DNA of 64,000 nucleotides from Nocardioides sp. GY 10113 (GTDB taxonomy: Bacteria > Actinomycetota > Actinomycetes > Propionibacteriales > Nocardioidaceae), in contig NZ_STGK01000020.1 in the NCBI RefSeq assembly GCF_004919105.1, positions 1-64,000 of the forward strand, given 5' to 3'. Position 1 is the first letter of the stretch. The number at the start of each line of letters is the position of its first letter. The position numbers were made by a program, and so were the translations under genes. The notes under the pieces are model-generated. The model was not told the origin of the DNA. It saw nothing but the letters and a program-made list of their open reading frames with translations, and searched no databases. Below are positions 16,614 through 23,778 of the stretch, in pieces.

Positions 16614-17182
16614 CCGACGGCCCTCTTCTCTGGTACCTCAACCGCGCCACCGGGGTGGTGGTGCTCGTGCTGCTGACGCTCAGCGTGGTCCTCGGCGTCC
16701 TCGCGCTGGGGGGCCGCCCCGGTCGCGGCCTGCCGCGGTTCGTGACCCAGTCCCTGCACCGCAACCTCGCGCTGCTCTCGGTCGTCACGCTGGTCGTGCA
16801 CGTGGCCACCGCCGTCCTCGACACCTACGTGGACATCCGATGGTGGCAGGCGCTGTCGCCCGTGGGGGCGACGTACCGCCCCGTCTGGCTGGGGCTGGGG
16901 GCCGTCGCGCTCGACCTGATGGCGGTCGTCGTCCTCACCAGCCTCGTTCGCGCCCGCCTGCGCCACCGCGCCTGGCGAGCGGTCCACGTCCTGTCCTGGC
17001 TGGCCTGGACGGCGGCCGCGGCGCACGCGGTCGGTATCGGCACCGACCTGGCGGCCCCGAGCGGCGCGGCGGTGCTGCCGGTGGCGGCCTGCGCGGCCGC
17101 GGTGCTGCTGGCCGTCGCCGTGCGGCTGGCCCGGGTGGCGCGCCGGGGAGCGCGGGTTCCGGCGGTCGGGAGGGCGGCATGA
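16610..17182 (+). CDS. Ferric-reductase-like transmembrane protein
   Basis: A 190-aa membrane protein with about five or six helices. Two helices each carry a spaced His pair (HRNLALLSVVTLVVH and HVLSWLAWTAAAAH), the usual heme-ligand pattern of the ferric reductase/NOX-like membrane domain. It lacks the FAD/NAD(P) domain, so electrons must come from another subunit, plausibly the NuoF-like protein or ferredoxin encoded next. ATGA overlaps join it to the genes on both sides. Likely role: pass electrons across the membrane to an external acceptor or flavinylated protein. Confidence 0.82.
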   Translation: MTDGPLLWYLNRATGVVVLVLLTLSVVLGVLALGGRPGRGLPRFVTQSLHRNLALLSVVTLVVHVATAVLDTYVDIRWWQALSPVGATYRPVWLGLGAVALDLMAVVVLTSLVRARLRHRAWRAVHVLSWLAWTAAAAHAVGIGTDLAAPSGAAVLPVAACAAAVLLAVAVRLARVARRGARVPAVGRAA

Positions 17183-18426
17183 GCGCGCCCCTGTCGCCCG
17201 TGCCGATCCCCACCCACATCGGCCTCCACGCCGGCCCGGCACTCCTGTCCGGCATCACGGACGGCCCGAGCCTCGAGGCGCACCGCGAACGGTACGGCCC
17301 ACTGCCGCCGCTCGAGCTCGACGACCTCGTCGACCTGGCCTCCCGCGCCGGGCTGCGCGGCCGGGGTGGTGCCGGCTTCCCGTTCGCCACGAAGCTGGCG
17401 GCGGCGGCGCGTGGTCGGCGCCGCGAGCTGGTCGTCAACCTCAGCGAGGGCGAGCCGGCCAGCGCGAAGGACAGCGCCCTCGCGCTGAGCCGCCCGCACC
17501 TGGTGCTGGACGGCGCCGTGGCGACCGCCCGCGCGCTCGGCGCCCGGGAGGTCCACGTCGTCCTGCCCGGCGACCGTCCCGCGCCGGCGCGGCAGATGCT
17601 GCGCGCGCTCGGCGAGCGCGACCGTCGTGAGGACCGGGTGCGACTGCGGCCGCTCACGGCCGAACCGCGTTTCGTCGCCGGCCAAGCACGTGCGGTGGTC
17701 GAGCTGATGTCGGGCCGCCCGAACCTCCCGGTCACCTCGTGGGCGCCGGAGGCGGTGGCCGGCTTCCGCGGGCGCCCCACGCTGATCTCCAACGCCGAGA
17801 CCTGGGCGCAGGTGGGCCAGCTGTTGCTCGCCGGCGAGCGGGCCTACGTGCGACGCGGCACCCCGGGCGAGCCGGGCACCACGCTGCTGACCCACAGCCG
17901 CCACGGAGTGGCGCCGGAGGTCTGGGAGGTCGACCACGGCACGCCGGTCGGCGACGTGCTGCCGCCGCTGACGCCGGAGACACCGGTGCTGGTGGGCGGC
18001 TTCCACGGCGCCTGGACGACGTGGTCGACGTTGGCCCGAACGGGGGTCTCCCGCCTGGCGATGGCTGCCGAGGGCCTCCCGCTCGGCGCCGGCGTGATCC
18101 ACGTGCCGGCCCCGGGCGGCTGCCCGCTGGGGTTCACCAGCGCCGTCGTCGACTACCTCGCCGGGCAGAGTGCGGGACGGTGCGGGCCCTGCCTGAACGG
18201 GCTGCCCGCGCTCGCCGAAGCCGTCCGCGGCGCCTGGCAGGGGCGCGACACCACGGCCCGGGTCGACCAGCTGGCCGGCCTGCTGGTCCGGCGCGGCGCC
18301 TGCGCGCACCCCGACGGGACGGTGCGCCTGGTCCGCTCCGTGTTCACCGCGCTCCCCGCCGAGGTCGACGCCCACCGCCGCGGCTCCTGCTCGGCGGCCA
18401 CCACCGGCGCCGGAGCGGCGTCGTGA
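17179..18426 (+). CDS. NuoF-like NADH/FMN oxidoreductase subunit, iron-sulfur site incomplete
   Basis: A 415-aa relative of complex I subunit NuoF / hydrogenase HoxF. It has the FMN loop GRGGAGFP (61-68) and a NADH-site relative NLSEGEPASAKD (87-98; usual form NADEGEPGTFKD). A central SLBB-like part follows. Near 330-340 it has SAGRCGPC where family members have SCGxCxPC, and a later Cys near 373. The first Cys of the [4Fe-4S] site is therefore Ala, leaving three Cys. It may hold a 3Fe or altered cluster, or none. It probably takes electrons from NAD(P)H and gives them to the ferredoxin and membrane reductase in the same operon. Overlaps the neighbouring genes by ATGA and GTGA. Confidence 0.82.
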   Translation: MSAPLSPVPIPTHIGLHAGPALLSGITDGPSLEAHRERYGPLPPLELDDLVDLASRAGLRGRGGAGFPFATKLAAAARGRRRELVVNLSEGEPASAKDSALALSRPHLVLDGAVATARALGAREVHVVLPGDRPAPARQMLRALGERDRREDRVRLRPLTAEPRFVAGQARAVVELMSGRPNLPVTSWAPEAVAGFRGRPTLISNAETWAQVGQLLLAGERAYVRRGTPGEPGTTLLTHSRHGVAPEVWEVDHGTPVGDVLPPLTPETPVLVGGFHGAWTTWSTLARTGVSRLAMAAEGLPLGAGVIHVPAPGGCPLGFTSAVVDYLAGQSAGRCGPCLNGLPALAEAVRGAWQGRDTTARVDQLAGLLVRRGACAHPDGTVRLVRSVFTALPAEVDAHRRGSCSAATTGAGAAS

Positions 18427-18617
18427 GCCGCCGGCTGCGCGTCGACTGGCCGATCTGCCAGGCCCGAGGCCTCTGCCACGAGCTGCTGCCGGAGGTCGTC
18501 GAGCTCGATGAGTGGGGCTACCCGGTCGTGACCGCCGAGCTGCCCGACTGGCTGCTCGCCGACGCCAGGGCGGCCGTCCGCGCGTGCCCGCGGCTCGCGC
18601 TGCGGATCACCGACTGA
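18423..18617 (+). CDS. Single-cluster [3Fe-4S]-type ferredoxin
   Basis: A 64-aa ferredoxin with Cys 12, Cys 18 and Cys 55 (CQARGLC and RACPRLAL). This C-x5-C...CP arrangement lacks the fourth Cys and is that of [3Fe-4S] ferredoxins often paired with P450s or small reductases. The GTG start overlaps the NuoF-like stop (GTGA), making it the last gene of the operon and the likely electron carrier of this system. Confidence 0.85.
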   Translation: MSRRLRVDWPICQARGLCHELLPEVVELDEWGYPVVTAELPDWLLADARAAVRACPRLALRITD

Positions 18618-18717
18618 CCCGCAGGGGCGTAGGTCACTGCGTGGTTGCCCCGAAGTCCCCTGGCCCGCCCTCTCTGACGGGGCGAGGGTGGAGGGGAGCA
18701 ACGGAGGTGCGCAGACG

Positions 18718-19755
18718 ATGACCGGTGAGGCGATGGCGCAGACCGCACAGTCCCTGGTGGCGCCGGGCAAGGGGATCCTGGCCGCCGACGAGAGCACCCC
18801 CACGATGGCGAAGCGTCTCGCGACGATCGGGGTCGAGTCGACGGAGCCCGTCCGCCGCGCGTACCGGGAGATCCTGTTCACGACGCCCGAGCTGTCGCGG
18901 TACGTCAGCGGGGTGATCCTCTTCGACGAGACCATCCGGCAGCGCGCTGCGGACGGCCGCCCGTTCGCGGAGGTCCTCCACGGGGCCGGGATCATCCCGG
19001 GCATCAAGGTGGACGCCGGCACGAAGCCACTCGCGGGGTTCCCCGGTGAGCTGGTCACCTCCGGTCTCGACGGGCTGCGCGAGCGGCTCGAGGAGTACGC
19101 CGGGCTGGGAGCCCGCTTCGCGAAGTGGCGCGCCGTGATCCGGATCGGCGACGGGCTCCCCACCCCGACCTGCGTCGAGGCCAACGCGCACGCGCTGGCG
19201 CGCTACGCCGCCCTCGCCCAGGAGGCCGGCCTGGTACCGATCGTCGAGCCCGAGGTGCTGATGGACGGGGCGCACACGGTCGAGCGGTGCGCCGAGGTCA
19301 CCGCCGACGCGCTGAGGGTCGTGTACGACCAGCTGGCCCGCCACCGCGTCGACCTCGACGCGACCCTGCTCAAGCCCAACATGGTGGTCGCGGGCACGGA
19401 CTCCGAGGTCCAGGCGGACGACGACGCCGTCGCCAGGACCACGCTGGAGGTGCTGCGCCGCACGGTCCCCGCCGCCGTACCGGGCATCGTGTTCCTCTCC
19501 GGCGGGATGAGCGACGAGCAGGCCACCGCGCGCCTCGATGCCCTCAACCGGCACGGCCCGCAGCCCTGGCAGCTGAGCTTCTCCTTCGGCCGGGCGCTGC
19601 AGGGACCGGTCCTGCGGGCCTGGGCCGGCGACGAGGCGAACCGGGCCGCCGCCCAGGAGGCGTTGCTCCACCGGGCCGCGCTCAACAGCGCCGCCCGGTT
19701 CGGGACCTACCTCCCGGACATGGAGCGCGAACGGGTGGGCGAGGGGCGGCGGTGA
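18718..19755 (+). CDS. Fructose-bisphosphate aldolase, class I
   Basis: A 345-aa class I (Schiff-base) aldolase. Family blocks are ILAADESTPT near 19-28, VILFDETI near 66, KVDAGTKPL near 97, FAKWRAV near 137 and the Schiff-base Lys in LLKPNMV near 219, followed by FLSGGMSDEQAT. It cleaves fructose 1,6-bisphosphate to triose phosphates. ACGGAGGT at 18701-18708 supports the ATG at 18718. Grouping with a universal stress protein and Hsp20 suggests use under stress or low oxygen rather than as the main glycolytic aldolase; that is inference. Confidence 0.92.
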   Translation: MTGEAMAQTAQSLVAPGKGILAADESTPTMAKRLATIGVESTEPVRRAYREILFTTPELSRYVSGVILFDETIRQRAADGRPFAEVLHGAGIIPGIKVDAGTKPLAGFPGELVTSGLDGLRERLEEYAGLGARFAKWRAVIRIGDGLPTPTCVEANAHALARYAALAQEAGLVPIVEPEVLMDGAHTVERCAEVTADALRVVYDQLARHRVDLDATLLKPNMVVAGTDSEVQADDDAVARTTLEVLRRTVPAAVPGIVFLSGGMSDEQATARLDALNRHGPQPWQLSFSFGRALQGPVLRAWAGDEANRAAAQEALLHRAALNSAARFGTYLPDMERERVGEGRR

Positions 19756-20132
19756 TGAACGACGGCGTCGCACGTCCGACCGCGGAGCACCTGGTCGAGC
19801 GGGTCCGCGGCATCGCCGAGGCCATGGCCGGCGTCGGCAAGGACTCGGTGTCGGCGCTGACCGCGCCCGGCCGGCGGTCGGTGGTCCACCTGCTCACGAC
19901 CCTGGACCAGCTGTTGGACCAGGTGCCGCCGATCCATGAGGAGCTCGACGTGGTGCTGTCGGAGCTGCACGCCCAGCGCCTGAGCGTCCAGTCCGTCCGT
20001 GCTCAGCTCGAGGCGCTCGACGCGCAGCTCGAGGTGCTCGAGCGCTCACTGGCGCCCCTTCAGACCTGGAGCGACGCGTGGACGAGCGCCCGCGACTCGC
20101 TCGACCGGGCGGTCGCCCTCCTCGAGACCTGA
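19755..20132 (+). CDS. Coiled-coil hypothetical protein
   Basis: A 125-aa mostly helical protein. Heptad-like Leu/Val spacing over residues about 45-120 (LDQLLDQVPPIHEELDVVLS and LEALDAQLEVLERSLAPL) suggests a coiled coil. No signal or membrane segment. The ATG overlaps the aldolase stop by one base (TGATG) and the universal stress gene follows 4 bp later, so it is part of the same transcript. No family recognised. Confidence 0.7.
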   Translation: MNDGVARPTAEHLVERVRGIAEAMAGVGKDSVSALTAPGRRSVVHLLTTLDQLLDQVPPIHEELDVVLSELHAQRLSVQSVRAQLEALDAQLEVLERSLAPLQTWSDAWTSARDSLDRAVALLET

Positions 20133-20136
20133 CGAC

Positions 20137-21009
20137 ATGGACCAGTCTCCTGACCACAGCGACGAGCAGCCACGTGCGCCACGCGTCGTCGTCGGGTACG
20201 ACGGATCGCCCGACGCCGACGCCGCCCTCGCGTGGGCCGTGGAGAGCGCCGGCCCGCTCCGCCGACCGGTCGAGGTGGTGGTCGTCGGCTCCGCCATGGA
20301 CCCGGTCGTCGGCCACTTCCGCGAGCAGGAGGACCGCAGGGTCGAGCGGAGGAGGGCGGCGGCGCTCGACCGGCTCGCGGAGCTCGGTGTCGACGGCACC
20401 GTCACGGTGCGCCGCGGCCCGACCGTGCCCGAGCTGCTCCGGGCCTCGGCGGGCGCCGCGATGCTGGTGCTCGGCAGCAGCGGCCACGGCCTGGCGGCGG
20501 GCTCGCTCACCGGTTCGGTCAGCCAGCATGCGGCCCGCCACGCGAGCTGCCCGGTGGTCACCGTGAGGCCCGCCCGCTCGACGCACGCGCACCGGATCGT
20601 CGTCGGCCTCGACGGGTCCGAGGAGTCGGCGAAGGCGCTGCGCTTCGCCTGCGAGCGAGCCCAGAGCACCGGCGAGTCCGTCACCGCGGTGGTCGGCTTC
20701 TCCTCCCCCGGCCCCGCGGCGCTGGGCCTCGACGACGCCGACGCCAACCGGCGGGTGCGCCGCAGGGAGGACGCGGAGCGCACCGCCGCCGCGGTCTGCG
20801 CCGACTGCACCAGCGACTTCCCCGACATCGACATCGTGATCGAGGCCATCGGGGTGCGCCCCGCGAAGCTGCTGGTCGACTGCAGCGCCACCGCCTCGCT
20901 GGTGGTCGTCGGCTCCCGCGGTCGCGACGCCTTCACCGAGCTGCTGCTGGGGTCGGTCAGCCAGCACGTGCTCCAGCACGCCGAGTGCCCGGTCGCGGTG
21001 GTCCGCTGA
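20137..21009 (+). CDS. Tandem universal stress protein (two UspA domains)
   Basis: A 290-aa protein with two UspA folds. Domain 1 (about 15-145) begins RVVVGYDGS and has GSSGHGLAAGSLTGSVS. Domain 2 (about 150-290) begins RIVVGLDGSEES and has GSRGRDAFTELLLGSVS. Both keep the G-x2-G-x9-G-S ATP-binding pattern, so it should bind ATP. Two-domain proteins of this type are common in actinobacterial dormancy/hypoxia regulons, but I see no good DosR-like box upstream. Confidence 0.9.
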   Translation: MDQSPDHSDEQPRAPRVVVGYDGSPDADAALAWAVESAGPLRRPVEVVVVGSAMDPVVGHFREQEDRRVERRRAAALDRLAELGVDGTVTVRRGPTVPELLRASAGAAMLVLGSSGHGLAAGSLTGSVSQHAARHASCPVVTVRPARSTHAHRIVVGLDGSEESAKALRFACERAQSTGESVTAVVGFSSPGPAALGLDDADANRRVRRREDAERTAAAVCADCTSDFPDIDIVIEAIGVRPAKLLVDCSATASLVVVGSRGRDAFTELLLGSVSQHVLQHAECPVAVVR

Positions 21010-21037
21010 GCCGGGCACCCGTCGGCGTGGCCGTCGG

Positions 21038-21433
21038 CTACTCCGGCTGCGTCACCGGGATGGTCGTCCTCTCGACCGGCGCCCGGTCGGGCATGCTCAC
21101 GGTGAGCACGCCGTGCTTGTACTCCGCCGTGACATCCTGCGGGGTCGTGCCCGTGGGCAGCGGCAGGACCCGGTCGAAGCTGCCGTAGCGGATCTCGGAG
21201 TGGTGCTGGTCGTGCTCCTCCGCGCGTCGCTCGCCGTGCAGCCGCAGCACCCCGCCCTCGACCGAGAGCTGGATGTCCTTGGTCGGGTCGACCCCCGGGA
21301 TGTCGGCCCGGATCACGCGCCGGTCCCCGTCGACGTACTCCTCGACGCGTACCTCAGGTTCCGAGGCAGCGCCCATCCAGTTCATCAGCTCGCCGAAGAT
21401 CGACGGGCTGGTGCGCTGCACCGTGGTGCTCAT
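21038..21433 (-). CDS. Hsp20 / alpha-crystallin small heat-shock protein
   Basis: A 131-aa chaperone. The alpha-crystallin domain runs from about residue 28 (VRVEEYVDGDRRVIRADIPG) to 125 and ends with the family's EYKHGVLTVSMP followed by a short IPV-type tail that docks oligomers. An AGGAGAG ribosome site upstream supports the ATG at 21433. It converges on the universal stress gene 29 bp away. It should hold unfolding proteins in solution under stress. Confidence 0.9.
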   Translation of the reverse strand: MSTTVQRTSPSIFGELMNWMGAASEPEVRVEEYVDGDRRVIRADIPGVDPTKDIQLSVEGGVLRLHGERRAEEHDQHHSEIRYGSFDRVLPLPTGTTPQDVTAEYKHGVLTVSMPDRAPVERTTIPVTQPE

Positions 21434-21573
21434 GGTGACTCTCCTCTCCATCGTTCCTCTGGTGACTGCCCCCCTTCCAGGAGAGCGCGGCCGCCCGTCC
21501 GACGCAGGAGGAGAAGGTCACGAGCTGAGCGACGGTGGTCACCGCCGCAGCGGGCCCCGGGACGAGCGGCGAC

Positions 21574-22653
21574 TCAGGCGTCCCCGTGGCCGCGCAGGTA
21601 CGCCGCGACGAGGCCACCGAGCGTCGGCAGGTGGTAGCCGCCCTCCTGCACCATGACGCTCGGCAGCCCGAGGCCGCCCAGCGCGCGCCCCGCGCGCTCG
21701 TACCCGTCGGCGGTGACCCGCAGCGGGCTCTCCGGGTCGTCGGCGGCGGCGTCGACGCCGAGGGAGACGACCAGCGCGGTGGCGCCGCCGGCTGCCGCCC
21801 AGTCGGCCAGGTCGGCGACGGCCTCGACCCACGGGCCGTCGCCGGTGCCCTCGGGCAGCGGCCGGTTCCGGGTGGCGCCGGCACCGGCGCCCGCGCCGGT
21901 CTCGCTCGCGTGGCCGAAGAGGTGCGGGAACCAGCCGGCGGCCGGGTCGACGTGCAGCGAGCCGTAGAGGACGTCGGGCCGCTCCCAGAAGACCGCCTGG
22001 GTGCCGTTGCCGTGGTGGGCGTCGACGTCGATGACCGCCACCCTCTCGTGGCCGGCCGCGCGCAGCGCCTCGGCCGCCACCGCGGCGTTGTTGAGGTAGC
22101 AGGACCCGCCGTAGCCGAGCGGGGTGACGTGGTGGCCCGGCGGGCGACAGAGCGCGTACGCCGCCCGCTGACCGCCGACGACGAGGTCCACCGCCGTGAG
22201 CGCGGCGTCGACGGCGGCGCGCGCGGCCTCCCAGGTGCCCGGTCCGACCAGGGTCATCGTGTCGTAGCAGTACTGGCCGGTGCGGGCGTGCAGCGCGGCG
22301 GGCGGCGTCGGCTCCATCCCGGCGACCAACGCGGGGGTCTCGAAGAAGTAGGGCACCACCCGGTCCTGGCCGACGACCTCCTCGTAGCCCTCCCTCGCCC
22401 AGGCCGCGGCGGCGGTCTCGAGGAACTCCAGCAGCCCCGGGTGGTGGACCACGCGGAGCAGCTCGTCGCCGTGGGCGACCGCCTCGTGGAGGTCGTGGTC
22501 GCCGAGCGCTCCCAGGATCTCGTCGACGCGCTCGGGGACCTCGGTGCCGGGCGTCGGCACGCCCAGCCAGACCTCGTGCCGGGGCACGTGCAGGCGGGTC
22601 GCGGGCGACCACACCACGGGGATCGGATCGGCAGGGGGCGCGGGATTCGGCAC
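21574..22653 (-). CDS. Histone deacetylase-family Zn amidohydrolase (acetylpolyamine amidohydrolase-like)
   Basis: A 359-aa member of the arginase/deacetylase fold. CRPPGHHVTPLGYGG near 165-180 holds the tandem catalytic His pair. DVDAHHGNGT near 207-216 supplies two Zn ligands, LGVDAAADDP near 305 the third, and EGGY near 340 the catalytic Tyr. Bacterial homologues remove acetyl groups from polyamines or other small amides. Start GTG 22653, supported by GATGCT on the minus strand 6 nt upstream; a long open frame beyond it has no homology. Divergent from a P1 peptidase gene. Confidence 0.88.
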   Translation of the reverse strand: MPNPAPPADPIPVVWSPATRLHVPRHEVWLGVPTPGTEVPERVDEILGALGDHDLHEAVAHGDELLRVVHHPGLLEFLETAAAAWAREGYEEVVGQDRVVPYFFETPALVAGMEPTPPAALHARTGQYCYDTMTLVGPGTWEAARAAVDAALTAVDLVVGGQRAAYALCRPPGHHVTPLGYGGSCYLNNAAVAAEALRAAGHERVAVIDVDAHHGNGTQAVFWERPDVLYGSLHVDPAAGWFPHLFGHASETGAGAGAGATRNRPLPEGTGDGPWVEAVADLADWAAAGGATALVVSLGVDAAADDPESPLRVTADGYERAGRALGGLGLPSVMVQEGGYHLPTLGGLVAAYLRGHGDA

Positions 22654-22659
22654 GGCCCG

Positions 22660-22695
22660 AGCATCCCACCCCGGTGGCCCGGCGTCGGGCAGGAT
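22660..22695. promoter_or_regulatory. Back-to-back leaderless promoters
   Basis: Minus-strand GATGCT (22660-22665) ends 6 nt before GTG 22653, and plus-strand CAGGAT (22690-22695) ends 6 nt before ATG 22702. The two divergent genes therefore share a 48-bp control region. Confidence 0.4.
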
Positions 22696-22701
22696 GCGGG
22701 C

Positions 22702-23778
22702 ATGCCGCGCGCTCGTGACCTGGGGATCCGGATCGGCGCCCTGCCGACCGGCCCGACCAACTCCGTGCTCGACGTCGCCGGGGTCGGCCTCGGCCACGCG
22801 ACGGTCCACCGCGACGAGCCCCTGGTGGCCCGCACCGGCGTCACCTGCCTGGTGCTGGCCGACGACGCCTACCGTCGACCGCTGCCGGCCGGCGGGGCGG
22901 TGCTCAACGGCGCCGGGGAGTGCACCGGGTTCCTCGCCGCCGGCGAGTGGGGCGCCGCCGAGACCCCGGTCTACCTGACCTCCACCATGCAGCTCGGCCG
23001 CGTGTACGACGCGGCCTGCGAGATCGAGCTGGAGCGCGACCTCGGGGTCGCCGACGACGTCGTCATCCCCGTGGTCGGCGAGTGCGACGACTCCTTCCTC
23101 AACGACTGCCGGCGGATGCACGTGACCGCCGACGACGTGCGCGCGGCCCACGCCGCCGCGCTCGCCTCCCGCGGGGCCGCGGCGCCGCCGGCCGAGGGCG
23201 CGGTCGGCGCCGGCACCGGCATGTCGTGCCTGGGGTTCAAGGGTGGCATCGGCACCGCGTCGCGGGTGAACGCCGAGGGCCACACCGTCGGGGTGCTGCT
23301 GCTGACGAACTTCGGCACCCGCGAGGAGCTGGTGGTCGACGGCCTCCCGGTCGGCCGGCTGCTGCCGACGCCGCCCGCGACCCCTCCGTCCCAGCCCGCG
23401 AAGCCCGCCGGCTCGTGCCTCGGGATCGTCGTCACCGACGCCCCGGTCGACGGCGCCTCCTGCGCCCGGCTGGCGCGCCGGGTCGGGCTGGGCCTGGCCC
23501 GGGCGGGATCGGTGGCCCACCACGGCAGCGGCGAGATCTTCCTGGGCTTCGGCACCGGGCTGCGGCTGGACCGCGACCAGCGGCCCGACGGCGTGGCGCT
23601 CACGGGCCGCGGCCTCGACCCGCTGTTCACCGCCGTCGTCGAGGCCGCCGAGGAGGCCGTCCTGAACTCGATGCTCACCTCCCCCACCACGGTGGGCCGC
23701 GACGGCCACACGAGCGCGTCGCTGCACTCCCCCGAGCTCCTGGCGCTGCTCGCCGACCACCGGGGCGGCGCCCGGTGA
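22702..23778 (+). CDS. P1 (DmpA/BapA) family N-terminal-nucleophile peptidase
   Basis: A 358-aa precursor of the DmpA/BapA aminopeptidase family, which self-cleaves to expose a catalytic Ser. The start SVLDVAGVGLGHATV and middle GTGMSCLGFKGGIGTASR are typical, and VLNSMLTSP near 315-325 matches the self-cleavage Asn-Ser site. These enzymes act on N-terminal D- or beta-residues of short peptides or amides. Its stop overlaps the start of the CocE-type hydrolase gene (GTGA), so the two are coupled. Confidence 0.88.
   Translation: MPRARDLGIRIGALPTGPTNSVLDVAGVGLGHATVHRDEPLVARTGVTCLVLADDAYRRPLPAGGAVLNGAGECTGFLAAGEWGAAETPVYLTSTMQLGRVYDAACEIELERDLGVADDVVIPVVGECDDSFLNDCRRMHVTADDVRAAHAAALASRGAAAPPAEGAVGAGTGMSCLGFKGGIGTASRVNAEGHTVGVLLLTNFGTREELVVDGLPVGRLLPTPPATPPSQPAKPAGSCLGIVVTDAPVDGASCARLARRVGLGLARAGSVAHHGSGEIFLGFGTGLRLDRDQRPDGVALTGRGLDPLFTAVVEAAEEAVLNSMLTSPTTVGRDGHTSASLHSPELLALLADHRGGAR

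Noticed and set aside
18640..18717. DosR-type hypoxia box upstream of the aldolase
   Set aside because: Only one short half-like stretch (AAGTCCCC) is present, and the symmetric partner is missing.
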